Assembly: GCA_026018925.1 (NCBI GenBank)
Contig: JAKSZU010000003.1
Location: 188,329,639 to 188,393,638, forward strand
Reading direction: 5' to 3'
From: Tupaia tana
Lineage: Eukaryota; Chordata; Mammalia; Scandentia; Tupaiidae
Length of the DNA: 64,000 nucleotides
Every line of letters begins with the position of its first letter. The stretch's first letter is position 1. Of the stretch, positions 1 to 20,061 are shown piece after piece. The notes below the pieces were generated by a model. The model did no database searches, had not been told where the DNA came from, and was given only the letters and a program-made list of their open reading frames with translations. The position numbers and the translations under genes are program-made.

Positions 1-1962
<1,962 letters not shown>

Positions 1963-2109
1963 TCAGTGACAAAGGTCTGGCAGGTGCAGGCTGTGAGGGA
2001 AAGACAGGAGTGAGTAAAGGCAATCTTCAGTCTTTGGCATCAACTCCTAAATCAATTCTCTGCACTTTCAGACCTTACCCATTAAGGGTAGATGTTAACT
2101 CTTATGTAG

Positions 2110-2315
2110 AATTTTTCATGAGCCAGTCACCATTCTGAACATAGTGTATAGATGAACACATTTCCTCCTCACCCAACGCTGTGGGTAAGTTCTCTATTTT
2201 ATAAGTGAAGTACTTGGGGCACAGAGAAGTTAATTAAACTGGCCATGGTCACACAGCTAGCAAGGTACAAAACTGGAATTAGAAACTCAGGCTCTTATTA
2301 ACTCTGACCACCTCC
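2110..2315 (+). repeat. MIR relic
   Basis: The order of a MIR SINE is visible: loss of order in the 5' part, then a 'tattttataagtgaa' segment, 'cacagagaagttaa', and the core 'ggtcacacagctagcaag' followed by 'ggaattagaaactcaggc'. MIR is ancient and inactive. This copy is moderately diverged. Confidence 0.85.
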
Positions 2316-2389
2316 CACCCCTCCAGATTCTTAAGTTTTTTCATCAGGGACACTGAAGTCTGATAAACTCATCTACACTGAGAGGTCCT

Positions 2390-2655
2390 TTCTATTTTTA
2401 AGTTTATTCCATGAGAGAGAGAGAGAGAGAGAGTAGAAGAGGAGAAGGCAGAACAAGGGAGGGGAGGAGAGAGACAGGGACCCCCAATAGGGTCTTCACA
2501 CCATAATCCACCCCAGTATCGGTCGATTGGGATCATGGGCACACTTGAGCTACATGCAGGGAGACCTTGGGACATGGGCCCAGGACCTTCCCATAAGGCT
2601 TCAGTATCACAGAGCATTGTGTTACTGCTGTGCCACTGCAGCTGCCAGCAGTTCT
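2390..2655 (-). repeat. Old SINE of family 2, with internal GA/CT run
   Basis: On the minus strand this reads from 'gctgcagtggcacagcagtaa' through 'gggaaggtcctgggcccatg' to a CT run and 'catggaataaactta'. The same order of head, middle and tail occurs at 36735-36920 and 41945-42165, which is why I call a family. The GA run at 2411-2433 is its pyrimidine tail in reverse. It resembles a tRNA-derived SINE, but I cannot name it. Confidence 0.55.
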
Positions 2656-2999
2656 TTTCACGGTATGAGAAGAGAACCAGGTCTTCGTGTAAAGAGAAAT
2701 CGTCAAATGTATCTCTAGCCCTCTCCTTTTCCTGAATGTAGCCCCTTTCCCATTTCTTAAACATTTGAATTTGTAATCTCTATTCCAAATGCCCACATAA
2801 GCCAAAAGACAAAACAAACAAACAAACAAACAAAAAAACAAGGAAAAAAACAAAACTTACTGCTTTTTGATGCTTGTATATAAAAAATCACATTGATGTG
2901 TTTTATATTATCTGGGTGATGTTTTGTGACTACACCCACAGCATACATCCAGATGAACTTATTATTCCTCTTTTTTTTTTTTCCTCCACGGAACATATA

Positions 3000-3210
3000 T
3001 GGTCACAGAGACAGAGAGAGGGAGAATGAGAAAGCATCCTGAGGGTGGTCAGCTGTGACCACAATCCCTTCTATTCTTCTTTTAGGATGCTTTTGGGCGT
3101 GCATACACATGCGTCTGGTGTGTCTCTCAAGCGGCTGGGTCAGTGACTTGAACTGCGCAGTTGGCCAGGTGGGATCTAGTTGCCCCAACCACCAAGTCAC
3201 TGGTTGGCCT
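3000..3210 (-). repeat. Old diverged relative of the family 1 SINE
   Basis: In reverse complement the order matches the young family: tRNA-like head, 'aagtcactgacccagc' region, 'gtgtgtatgcacgccc', 'gaagggattgtggtc', then 'ctttctcattctccctctctctgtctctgtg'. Many CpG positions have decayed, so the copy is old. Confidence 0.65.
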
Positions 3211-4259
3211 GATTATTCCCCTTAAAGGAGTTAGTCCTGATGGTAATCATTCATTTAACTGAGCAGACATATGCCAACATAACCTTGAAGAAAAAGTGCT
3301 AACAGGTAGCAAGCAATATTTCAGAAAGCTACGCCAAATAAAGGTATGTGTATTATGTGTATATGTGTGTTAGGGCCAAAGTGTTACATTTCTCAGAGGG
3401 AAAGCTGGGTCTTTAAAGAAACTTGAGATGAAGAGCTATAATCTGAAGGAATTAATCTATAATGGTAGAATTTCAGGCTTCATCAGTGAGGGAGACTTCT
3501 TAGGCAGGGAGAGTTTCCTTCCTTTTCTTGCCTAGTACCCTGAACCCCAAATGCATTGACACTGGCTGAAGGCTGCTGGAGAGGCAGAGCCACTGATAAG
3601 AGAGTGAAGGGGAGATAAGCAGCCATGAGTCAGGAATGGTACTAATGTGTGTCCCCTCTCCAACCTACAAGTTAGCAAGTCACCCCTATTAAACACCTCA
3701 AATGGCCCACATGGCACATATGGGTGAGGAGAAAGCCTAGCCTTCTTAATTCAGCATACAGGACCTTCTCAGTTTGAATCCTACCTACCATGCTGGCCTT
3801 TTATATCCTTTATTCTCTCTGGTTCAACATCCATCTCTAGACTTGAGGTACCCTCTAAGAATTAAAATGCTGCCTCCTCAACACTTCCACCTCCAGCCCC
3901 CTAGCCTAAGGGACACTGAAGCAGGGCACCCTAGCCCTAGCCCCAGCTCCAGCTCCAGCTTCCCCAACCCCAGAGACTCTTTCTCTGTTAGCAAGGTAGG
4001 CTTTTTTTTCCCCCCATCTCTTCTTTCTTTTGTTAATTTCTCACTTCTCCTTACCCCCACAGAACGCCGCCAGTTCTCCAGCAGAGCCCACTTTCATCTT
4101 CAGCCCCTGGTGACATTTTCTTTATTCTCTTTCATACTCTTTTCTCTTCCATCTTATATTGTTATCTCCTGCTTATGCTCCATGCTCCAAGAGGGGCTCT
4201 ACAGGTCTAGAATCACAGTTTTCAAATACCCTGGTATTGTGAGGCTCCCTGGGATTCTC
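3211..4259. other. Intron, no recognised element
   Basis: Pyrimidine-rich stretches occur at 3890-4030 and 4110-4160. An open frame of 165 codons across 3774-4271 is low-complexity (Ser, Pro, Leu, Phe) and has no family resemblance. I see no repeat I can name. Confidence 0.5.
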
Positions 4260-4289
4260 CCTTTTGTTTAGCCACCTGCGAAAAAGGAG

Positions 4290-5387
4290 AGATTGCTCTC
4301 CAGACTCTTGAATAGAAGACTCCTCGTCAGCAGACCACATTGCAAAACAGCAGAAAAGAGCCTTCAGCACACATCAGTCCATAGCAAAAGAGAAGCACAC
4401 TTTTTCTCAGTAAAAGAAACATTCTCCAAAAATGTATCCAAAAGTGAATACATCTTCCAATGTCTAGAAGTAGAAGAAGAGCCTCAGGTCTGAGTAAACA
4501 GGGAAATATGTTTCCATCAAAAGAACACAATAACTCCCCTCCATCTCTTGAAAAACAGAAAATGTTACCAAAATGTAAGAGAAAGAATTTAGAGCATTCA
4601 TGGTGAGCAAACTCTATGAGTTGGAACAGAAGAGACAACAAGCTATAGGAGATTAGGAAGTCCTACCACTATATGAAAGAAGAAATGGATACTATAAGAA
4701 TCAGAAAGAACTATTAGAAATGAAGTCTATTAATACAGAAAATAAAAAACTCTCTTGAAACTATTAAAAGTCGATTAGACCCTGCTGAAGATTGAATCTC
4801 TGATGTAGAAGATAAAACCTCTGATCTAGGAAAAAAACACCAAAAAGAGAGAGAAAATAACAAAAAAAAAAAATGAGGATAATATACGAGAAATACTAGA
4901 CTCCATTAAACATCCAAACATCTGAATAATTGGTATCCCAGAAGGTGAAGAAACTAATAAGGGCATGAAAAATCTATTCCATGCCTTCCTGGAAGAAAAT
5001 ATCCCAAGTCTAGAGAGGCACTCAAACATCCACATCCAAGAAATACAAAGGACCCCAAATAGAATCAACCCAAGAAGATCTTCCCCAAGGCACATCTTAG
5101 CCAGACTGGCCAAGACCACAGATAAAGACAAGATACTAAAACTGGCTAGAGAGAAACAACAAGTGACTTACAAAGGTTATCCCATCAGGCTAACACCAGA
5201 CCTCTCAATAGAAACAATGCAAGCAAGGAAAAAATGGGAAGACATGCTGAAAGTTTTAAGAGAGAAACAGTTTCAACCAAGATTATTATATTATGCAAGA
5301 TTATTCTTCAAATGGGAAAAAAAGATTAAAATCTTCTCAGACAAACAAAACCTGAAAGAATTTGCCAACACCAAACCAACTCTTTAA
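4290..5387 (+). pseudogene. L1 ORF1 remnant
   Basis: L1 ORF1p is the RNA-binding chaperone of L1. The upstream part (4290-4960) is Lys/Glu-rich, coiled-coil-like and interrupted. The region 4965-5387 is open for 140 codons and carries the conserved C-terminal segments HIQEIQRTPN, KLAREKQQVTYKGYPIRL and KKWEDMLKVLREK. No intact start-to-stop frame exists. Confidence 0.85.
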
Positions 5388-5467
5388 GAAACCCTACAGA
5401 GAGCACTGTTCCAGGAAAACGAAAGAATGAACAGCCGGAAATAAAGGAATAACAGGCAACCAAGATA

Positions 5468-9640
<4,173 letters not shown>

Positions 9641-9802
9641 TGGCTGAAACTGAATGTCTAAAGGTTATAGAAACTAAGTAAATGGGTGTGAATACCAGAT
9701 ACAGTGTGGGAAGGGGGCGGGTGAAGGAGTAGAGTCTGAGGAAGGACATTAAGGAGAAAAATAGAGAGGCAAGGCATTTGTGGGACAAAGAAATGGATTA
9801 TT

Positions 9803-9988
9803 GGGACCAGCAATTAGCATAATGGCTATGTCGCTGGACTCCCATATAGTCGACCGCAGTTCGCGTCCCGGACCCGGTGGCTTAAACTCACGCCGGGCAC
9901 GTGTGCGTGCGTGCTCAAGATCCCGAGAGGAGAATGGAGGAGAAGGGATTGTGGCGTGGCCATGCCCCTGGGGGGTGATTTCTTGCTT

Positions 9989-10031
<43 letters not shown>

Positions 10032-10077
10032 GGTGAGCACATGCGCCCTATAGCAAAAACCTCTAAGGAAAAATAAA
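9803..10077 (+). mobile_element. Young family 1 SINE (subfamily A) in the L1 3' UTR
   Basis: Full-length, with a (CT)n expansion at 9995-10027 in the pyrimidine-rich region. A perfect 16-bp target duplication, aaagaaatggattatt, is present at 9787-9802 and 10078-10093. It splits the L1 3' UTR, which resumes at 10094. Confidence 0.95.
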
Positions 10078-10207
10078 AAAGAAATGGATTATTATCTATT
10101 GAAGATAAGTTTCTAGTGTGGTGAACTGGACTGGTGAGAAATATACACATGTTGAAATATTCACTTTGTAAGCTAAGTAATGTGATTGAATGTATAAAAA
10201 AAAATAA

Positions 10208-10470
10208 GGACCAGCAGTTGGCATAATGACTATGTTGCTGGACCCCCATGTAGTTGACTGCAGTTCAAGTCCTGGACCCAGTGGCTTAAACTCACGCTGG
10301 GCGCGTGTGCATGCATGTCCAAGATTCTGAGAAGAGAATGAAGAAGGGATTGCAGCGTGGCCATCCCCCTGGAGGAGAGTAATTTCTCGCTTTCTGTCTC
10401 TCTGTTTCTGTCTTTCTTGTGAGTGCATGCATCAGAAAGAAAAAAACCTCTCCCCCCCTCAAAAAAAATA
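10208..10470 (+). mobile_element. Family 1 SINE, somewhat older, at the L1 A-tail
   Basis: Full-length order of head, body and 'aaaaaacctctcc' end, with several CpG-to-TpG changes and a shortened palindrome. It abuts the A-rich tail of the preceding L1, a common landing site for elements using the L1 machinery. The target duplication cannot be delimited within the A-rich flanks. Confidence 0.85.
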
Positions 10471-10489
10471 GAAATAAAAATTTTTACAA

Positions 10490-10705
10490 AAATGCTGCCA
10501 CCTCTGTGAAGCCTTCCTAGATTCCCTCTCTTCTTTAGATACCTTGTGCCCCATGTTTCTTATTTAAATTGTAATTTATCTAAACATTTTTTTCTTCCTT
10601 TTTTTCTTCTATTTTTGATGAACTCTATTAATTTAGGAATCTTTTCTGTCTTTCCAGTACCTGGCTCAGTGCCTGGCTTCTTCTGTGCACTCTGGGAGCT
10701 GTAAT
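10490..10705 (+). repeat. L2 relic
   Basis: The order is that of an L2 3' end: 'gaagccttcctagattccc', a CT-rich stretch, then 'cctggctcagtgcctggc'. Diverged; the assignment rests on this order only. Confidence 0.6.
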
Positions 10706-11145
10706 GACTAAATATGGGCTAAGGCTGGGCCTCAAGTACAGTGCTGAAGAAGGGAGGCCACAGTATTGCTACTTCCTGTAGCATAAGTTGTGCGCTACAG
10801 AACTCTTTGACGCAAATGGCCTTCTCTGGAGTTCTGCACTCCCTTCACATGGACAGCAGCCCTTAGAGACACAGCTCAGCAGCCAGAGCCATGGAAATCT
10901 GGCCTGGTCCTGCATGACAATGTCAGGAAGTGAGTGATCCAAGGACAAGGGAGGAGAGACTCCTTACTTCCTCAGCTCTTCCTGTCCTCCCTCTTCTCGG
11001 AGAGGAAGTACCAGAGCTGGGGATAAATGTGCAGGCCTGAGCACCTCAGGAAGCTGCCCTGAGTCTGAGGCCCTTTTCAGAGGGCAGAGTTCTTCTCAGG
11101 AGACTTTGCCGTTGCCCACTAGTTAACACAGGTATGACCTGACTT
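10706..11145. other. Intron, no recognised element
   Basis: Moderately GC-rich sequence without a recognised repeat. I see nothing more in it. Confidence 0.5.
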
Positions 11146-11149
11146 CTGA

Positions 11150-11390
11150 GTCTCTATGGGACAGTTTTTTAGCCTTGGTGCCACTGACATCTTAGACTGT
11201 TCATTTCTTTGCTGTGAGGCATATCCTGAGCAGTGAACTGTTTAGCAGCCCCTTTGACCTTTACTCACTACACACCACCAACACTCCTACCCTAGGTTCT
11301 GACAACACAAATATCCCAGGCATTGATGAATGTCTCAGCCAGGGATGGAGTGGTAGTCATCCCTAACTAAGAATCACTACTTTAGTTCAT
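11150..11390 (+). repeat. MER20-like hAT DNA transposon relic
   Basis: The sequence 'ttttagccttggtgccactgacatctt' through 'ttgctgtgaggcatatcctgagcagtg' and 'tttagcagcccctttgacctttactcact' follows the MER20 order. Two further copies lie at 27826-28010 and 47826-48060. A short non-autonomous element, long inactive. (Segments quoted are interrupted in places by mismatches to the family.). Confidence 0.75.
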
Positions 11391-11399
11391 CCAAAATGA

Positions 11400-12100
11400 A
11401 AAGGCTCAGCCAGGGTGCTGCAGGGAGACCCATAGGAAGAGGAGGCTGGACTAGTGTCATGGCCCAGGACAAGGGCCTGAGTCACCAGCATTGTGCTTTA
11501 ACTGCCTCGGTGCCAGAGGCTTTTCCTCAGCTACTTAACAGACATGGATGACATGGGGCTCTGAGAACTAGAAGGGGCAAAAGCTCCTGTCTCTACCCCA
11601 TGTCCCAAGCAGGGTCCTCTGTGATGGTTCAGAGATACTCCCACATTGCTGCTTCAAAGTGCAAGTGGAGGTAGGAGGAACAAGCGCATGTCTGTCCAGA
11701 TAGATGGCTGAGTGGAAAATAAAACACCACATATAGCATTTGTACTTAAAAACAAAAAAGAAGAAGAAATAAGCACTTATATTTGTACTTGCTTGTATAT
11801 ACCTAAAGAACTCCTGGAAGGATATATAGAACTCTAAAACGGAGTTTCCCATAGGGTAGAGTGTGTGGGGAAGGCCAATTGGGAGCAAGGGTGACATAGA
11901 CACCTTTCACCATATCTCCTTTTATACTTTTTGCCTTTATAACCCCATGCAACTGTATTATCTATTTAAAAAGCAATGAAAGAAATGAAACCTTAATATA
12001 TACACTAGAAAAAGAACTTAATTTGAAAAGTTGGATAACCTAGTCCTCCTGAGCAAGATTCCTTGCCACTGGATGACATATGCACCTTTAAAAGACTCTG
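11400..12100. other. Intron, no recognised element
   Basis: Nothing recognisable. The open frame at 11568-11903 on the minus strand is Phe/Ser-rich and has no family resemblance. Confidence 0.5.
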
Positions 12101-12101
12101 C

Positions 12102-12357
12102 TTGGGCTGGCTCCATACCACAGTAGTTAAGTACTATGTGGAGGGAGTCAGATCCCACATGGCCAACCCAGTTCGAATTCCACCCTGATGGCTTGAGAAA
12201 TATTGAGAGCATGTATGCATGCATGCCCAGGATCTGGATTAAAAGGAGAAGTAGAGGAAAAATGGACTGCAGTGGGGCCAGATGCTATTGAAAGGTTCTT
12301 GCTCTCTTTCTCTGTTGTAGATATATACTCTCTGGTATTTAAAAATAAAAAAAGAAA
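12102..12357 (+). repeat. Old relative of the family 1 SINE
   Basis: A tRNA-like head (gctggctccataccacagta, ccacatggccaacc, cagttcgaattcca), then gcatgcatgcccaggatc, a 'gaagtagaggaaaaatggac' body, a CT-rich part and an A-rich tail. It shares its architecture with the young SINEs but has the older 'cccacatggcc' anticodon-arm variant. Confidence 0.7.
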
Positions 12358-12489
12358 AGGCTCTGTTTTCTATAGGGAAGTAAAAATGTAAGAGGCTGGA
12401 GAGAAGTCAGGCTGAGAGTTGCTTTTGGTCGCTGAGAGCCTAGCTGAGTGCCTGGCCCAGCAGGTGCTCAGCATTTGTCTATAAAACGT

Positions 12490-12640
12490 CCTTTCTCCTT
12501 CTAGTGACCATGTGAATCTCCACTCTACCCCAGACACTGTGATGAGCCATGAGAGTATCAGGGTTACATGACAGAAACAGTCCTTGCCCTCATGGAGCAC
12601 ATAGGAGAGTAAGGGAGGCTGGGAAGACATACGCAGTAGC
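12490..12640 (+). repeat. L2-like relic
   Basis: The L2-type pattern 'cagacactgtgatgagcc', 'gacagaaacagtccttgccc' and 'tcatggagcacataggag' is present. Low-to-moderate certainty. Confidence 0.5.
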
Positions 12641-12644
12641 CCAA

Positions 12645-14410
<1,766 letters not shown>

Positions 14411-14419
14411 TAGAAGACC

Positions 14420-14540
14420 AACCAAAACATTTCTGTTCCATCTCAAGCCTGGTGTCGAATTTTCTGGTGATCTTGAACCAGTCACTTGACTTCCATATTC
14501 ATTCAATGAGGCTCAGATTTTCAGCTTGTTTTCACAAGAT
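14420..14540 (+). repeat. MIR relic fragment
   Basis: The order 'agcctggtgtcgaattt', 'gatcttgaaccagtcacttg' and 'caatgaggctcagattttc' follows the MIR core and 3' part. Diverged. Confidence 0.6.
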
Positions 14541-14661
14541 TAATTAAGGTGGAAGATTTTAAAAGCATGCTGCAAAATACAAAGCTTTATATAACTGAAA
14601 GAGGCTATTAAATCCAAGTTTGTTTCTATTAGGTCTGATTATACATATGCATATACATTGT

Positions 14662-14740
14662 AAACATATACACACACACACACAAGTGTGTGTGTGTGTG
14701 TGTGTGTGTGTATGTATATATATATATATATATATAATAG
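14662..14740. repeat. (CA)n-(TG)n-(TA)n compound microsatellite forming an inverted repeat
   Basis: A CA run (14671-14684) is followed directly by a TG run (14686-14710) and then a TA run (14713-14737). The CA and TG runs are complementary, so they form a hairpin or cruciform with almost no loop. Confidence 0.95.
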
Positions 14741-15111
14741 TGTGTTAATGATGTGCGTATATATATAGTTTTCAATTGTATAGAGCTTTGTATTTTGTGG
14801 TATGCTTTTAACATACTGTGTATGTGTACAGGTTGGGAATCTCTTACCTGAAATTTTTGAGACCAAAAGTGTTTCACATTTTAGAATATTTGTATGTATA
14901 TAATGAGATATCTTGGAGATGGGATCCAAGTATAAACACATTTATTTGTGTTTCATATGTATATGTACATATATAATATTTCTGCATTGCAACATTCAAT
15001 GTGACTACTCACATGAGGTCAGGTGTGAAATTTTTCATTTGTGGTGCCTTGTTGGTGCTCAAAAATTTTCAGATTTTGGACTTTTGATTTTCACATTAGG
15101 GATGTTCAGCC

Positions 15112-15112
<1 letters not shown>

Positions 15113-15145
<33 letters not shown>

Positions 15146-15161
15146 TGTGTGTGTGTGTGTG
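15113..15161. repeat. (TG)n microsatellite
   Basis: About 24 TG units with one TA interruption. Confidence 0.95.
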
Positions 15162-15451
15162 GAGGTGAAAATATTGATAAGTAGTAGCAAGTAAATGAAA
15201 TATATTTGGCTCAGAGAAGAAATAATGCTGAGTTGCCTATTGTTAGGGGAGGGATCATGAAGTGAAGGAAGTGGTGTTCCCTTTCAACAGTTATTTTCTC
15301 TTATCAGTCATAGCAGGATTATACATGGCCCTGTTCAGAAATGGAGGTGGATAAGGTGACCTCTCCAGGTCTCCAATTCTATAAGGAAATCTGAAAAGTG
15401 AAGTTTAGAGAAGAAGCAAGTCTGGATTGCATATTCTGAGAGGAGATATAT

Positions 15452-15718
15452 ATTTTTTTTTTTTTTTTTTGGAGAGGTTTTTCGCTATAGGGCGCGTGCG
15501 CTCGCCAGACAGACAGAGAGAGACATAGAGACAGAAAGCGAGAAATCAAGGGGGGATGGTCACGCCGCAATCCCTTCTCCTCCATTCTCCTCTCGGGATC
15601 TTGGGCACGCACGCACACGCGCCCGGCGTGAGTTGTAAGCCACCGGGTCCGAGACACGAACCGCGGTCGACTACGTGGGAGTCCAGCGACATAGCCATTA
15701 CGCTAACTGCTGGTTCCC
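15452..15718 (-). mobile_element. Young family 1 SINE (subfamily B)
   Basis: On the minus strand it starts GGGAACCAGCAGTTAGCG, has GGTTCGTGTCT at the B-box position and the extra base in GGCTTACAACTC, and ends in a T/A tail at 15452-15471. The target duplication gagaggagatata is at 15438-15450 and 15719-15731. The G6 half of the body palindrome is lost (15545-15552). Confidence 0.95.
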
Positions 15719-15874
15719 GAGAGGAGATATATTTTGAAGAGCCTGAAAAAAGGAGCAAAAATCATGTCTAATCATTTCAGCTTGTAGAAAATCTCTGCCC
15801 AACAAGTTCACTTCAGTTCTCAAGTTTCAAGGTATCTGGGAAGATGAGAGTAAACTCAGGACTCTTATCTTTCT

Positions 15875-16023
15875 TCCTGAGAGGAGAATGGAAGAGAAGG
15901 GATTGCGGTGTGGCCATTCCCCCTGGGGGGTGATTTCTCGCTTTCTGTCTCTCTGTCTCTCTCTTGTCTGTCTGGTGAGCGCACACGCCCTATAGCAAAA
16001 ACCTCTAAAAAAAAAAAAAAAAA
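15875..16023 (+). mobile_element. 5'-truncated family 1 SINE
   Basis: It starts in the body at 'gagaggagaatgg', lacks the tRNA-like head, and keeps the CCCCCTGGGGGG palindrome, the CT-rich part and an A tail. The near-duplication is actcttatctttct at 15861-15874 and acttatctttct at 16025-16036. The truncation means it lacks pol III promoter boxes. Confidence 0.9.
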
Positions 16024-16364
16024 GACTTATCTTTCTGGAGTCTTTTCAAAATACCCTTCTAGGGTTCACACATTGCTTAAGATGAAATAAGATGACTTGG
16101 GTTGAAAACAGTAAAAACATGCATGGTTTTGGAATGTTCTAACTTGGAATAAAAAGGAATGTGAGAAAATTCAGCCAACTCTGAATTAGTTGAAGCTGGT
16201 AATCTATTCGGTTAGTACCTTTGGTCTCTGCATTCAGTGAAATCTGTAAGGTCAGAGCCATGGGCTCCACAATCCAGAGGCGGCAGTGTTTGCTGCCAAA
16301 GCCAAAGTCAGCTACTCTCTCAACCCTTAAAAAGCCAGCACCTAACCTGGCTCACCATGGTACG

Positions 16365-16590
16365 ACCAATTTCTGTCCTTCAAGGTCATATTTACGTCCT
16401 AGCTCCTCCAGAAGGCTTTTCTGGATTTCCTCAGCTCTTTCTCCTATCCTCTGACATCCAAAGACCTCTGCCTCTTCCTAAAATTTGCAGTTACTTCCCA
16501 TATACTGCCATGTTTTAGTTATTTTTTTATGGTCAACTGTCTCTTTTACAGAACACCTGTAAAACCAGAGGACAGGGGCTCTGACAAGCA
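16365..16590 (+). repeat. L2 relic
   Basis: The L2 3' end order is present: 'tttctgtccttcaaggtcat', 'ctcctccagaaggcttttc', CT-rich middle, 'aaccagaggacaggggct'. Diverged. Confidence 0.6.
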
Positions 16591-16599
16591 GTAGACAGC

Positions 16600-17240
16600 C
16601 AACATTTCATGACCGGCAGGCATGTGTGTCCATGGTGTATATCTTACTAGGCTTGTTTCAGGGGGCTCTGGGTGCTAAGGTGGCCACCTCATTATGTGGG
16701 ATGGGATGTCTAGGTTCTGTACTTCTGTGGCGGTAAGAAGGTAGCCTTTGGGCGTCCCCTGTGAACTCAGGCTGGATGGCGCTGTGGAAACCACCAGGTG
16801 CCCTGCCTACCCTTCTTCAGCCCCCTCTATAGTCTTTTGGGGGTGGCATCTTTTGTAAAATTCCTTTTAGGCTTGGCCCTAATTATTTGTTTCCTAATCA
16901 CTTGTCAGTTACAGTACTGGTGAGAAGGGCAAGGCTTTGCATGCCATGGGAGGGCACCTGGCATAGCAGCCAACACGCCTCCTCCCAAGTAGGACAAGGC
17001 TGGGATAGGAAAAGGACAGGCATTGGGCCTGATGATCCTGGGTGTTGTCTAGGGCTGGGAGCCAATTGTTGGGAAGCAGGGGCAGGAGGTGGAAAAAGGA
17101 GAGGGAGTACTGTAGGGGTTGGCCAAGGACGCATGATGGGATGAGAGGCCGTAGGCAGAGCTCATGCTTCATGCTTCAGAAGGTGTCTCTGGTTTCAGGG
17201 TTAGCCTGGTGCCTTACAACCTCTCCAGTTTGTAAAGAAG
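16600..17240. other. Intron, no recognised element
   Basis: GC-rich for this window, with G-rich stretches around 17060-17110. No repeat or gene is recognised. Overlapping open frames on both strands here reflect the base composition. Confidence 0.5.
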
Positions 17241-17249
17241 TTTATGCTT

Positions 17250-17450
17250 TCTGAAGCACTTCTATGCTTTAATCTCATTAGATTCTCCAAACATTTTGAT
17301 GAAATAGGTAGGGCAGGAATTATGATTACCATTTGAAAGATGAGGAACCTAAGGCTCAAAACAGTTTATGACATCAAGGTCACATGGAGGCCATTCATGG
17401 TCAAAGGGTAGCCTTGAATTTCAATTCTCTGGACTATGTTTCCCACCCCA
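17250..17450 (+). repeat. MIR relic
   Basis: The order 'ctttaatctcattagattct', 'gatgaaataggtagggcagg', 'gatgaggaacctaaggctc' and 'atcaaggtcacatgg' is diagnostic of MIR. Confidence 0.85.
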
Positions 17451-17489
17451 TTATGCAACCCAACAATGATGAAAACGACGAAGCTACCA

Positions 17490-17600
17490 TCCAGCCAGTG
17501 CTTTCTGTGGGCTAGATACCGTACTAAGTGCTTTAGAAACATAATTTTATTTAACCTTCCCAGTTGCTATTGATAAAGGTAGCAATACCTTTATCAGCTA
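17490..17600 (+). repeat. Second MIR relic fragment
   Basis: The 5' half of a MIR: 'ccagccagtgctttctgtg', 'ccgtactaagtgctttagaa', 'cataattttatttaacctt'. Confidence 0.75.
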
Positions 17601-17609
17601 TGATTTGCC

Positions 17610-18410
17610 ATTTGCTATTTCCAGTGTGGTGGTGATGCTACATAATGGACACAAAGGATATCACAGGGGAGAAGAGTGTCTGGTTCTTTATAAACAGAGA
17701 TCGGAGTTGTTCACTGTACTACCAGAGGGTTGCTTTTCATGAGAGCTGAGTGGGCGTTTTGATCATTGTAGAGCAAGTGAGTGTCTTGAACTGGGTCCTT
17801 AACTACTACACAGGGCTGTCAACCCTTTGACTTCTGACATCAGCTCACAGAAAGACTGGAACCAAGTATTCTGATGATAAAGAATGAAGATGATGAGAAA
17901 GGCGAGTCTCAATTGAGAGCTCTTGTTCTCATGTATTTCTTCTTAAAGGTTGAATTCCTAGTGTTCCTGCTAAGGGGGCACATTAACAGTGAGATAGAAA
18001 TCACTGCTCTTCAGTTCTCTTAGAAGATAAAGGTTCTAAAGAGAATTTATCAGTTATCTTCCTCATTCTAGACCCTCCTCAGACTTGCCCATGTTTTGTC
18101 TGGTCTGTAAAAAGCCTCTCAACTATCTGCTTCTCACTTTCTGCTTTCTGATCTGTGTAGCTCTTGCCTGTCTTCTTGCTGGGACAGGTCTGAAATAGCA
18201 AATGAATCCTAGTTTTACTATTAAAACCCTCCTCTACTGGAACCTTTAATAGGTCCACCGATAACTACTCTGGTCACATTCCTTGGTCCTTTATCCTAAT
18301 CTTGTTCATTACTACGAGCACTAAGAAACCCCATATTCTAGCAAGACTATTAACTTCCCTGGAAAAGTTCATGATATTTTCACTCCATGGCCTTTGCTCC
18401 TATTGAAATG
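17610..18410. other. Intron, mostly unrecognised
   Basis: Faint L2-like order in 18240-18400, too diverged to assert. Nothing else seen. Confidence 0.4.
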
Positions 18411-18419
18411 CCACAAATT

Positions 18420-18790
18420 CTCATTCATTCATTCAACAAACCATTACTAAGAACCTGCTTTGTATACTTGATCCCAGGAATACCCAGATTAGAAACACAG
18501 ATTCTGCCCTAAAGGAGACAGAGCTCAGGGACACTGAACTTCCTTGCACTGCCCTCATTCCAATCCTCCTTCTTGTTTTCAGAAATGCCCTTATTTTTTT
18601 ACAACTCAGTTTATCCACCAGGTACTCCAAGAAGCCTTCCCTGGTCCTTGAAGACATAACACCATTTTGTTTTAAGCGCTATTCTATTCTGTTTAATTAC
18701 TTGTTTACTTCTCTTACTCCCTCTAGACCAAAAGTTCCTTTGGAAGAGAGACCAGCATCTTAGTCAATTCTTTAGCTCCACATTGATTTG
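18420..18790 (+). repeat. L2 relic
   Basis: It begins with 'attcattcattcaacaaacc' and continues to a 'gaagccttccctgg' segment and 'ctctagaccaaaagttcc'. This is the order of an L2 3' region. Confidence 0.6.
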
Positions 18791-18799
18791 TGTGCGCAA

Positions 18800-19781
<982 letters not shown>

Positions 19782-20061
19782 TTAATACTTCACTCACCCC
19801 AATAGGTCTTCTCAAATTGGAGCGACATACACATCCCGTGGAAATCTATTCTAGAAAAGAAAGTTCTGGAGGAGGCTTAAACCAACTGAAACCAATCTTA
19901 GCCCAGGGGTTCTCATGTTGTTCCCTCCCAAAGGTGCCTTCATCCTTCTCAGCATGAGTGAGGAGCTTTGGTAACCCTAGAAACATATCAAGACTGCTGC
20001 AGTTTAATAGATTAAAGTCAGTAGCTATTTGTCAAAGCCCTACTATGTGCTGAAATTCATA

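Noticed and set aside
3774-4271. 165-codon open frame as a new gene
   Set aside because: Low-complexity Ser/Pro/Phe/Leu translation of a pyrimidine-rich stretch, partly overlapping the L1 start.
9780-10249. Open frames of 98 to 166 codons in both strands across SINEs (also 15556, 22619, 35445, 58055, 61463)
   Set aside because: The near-identical peptides (for example 'SLDSHVVDRGS') come from translating copies of the same SINE.
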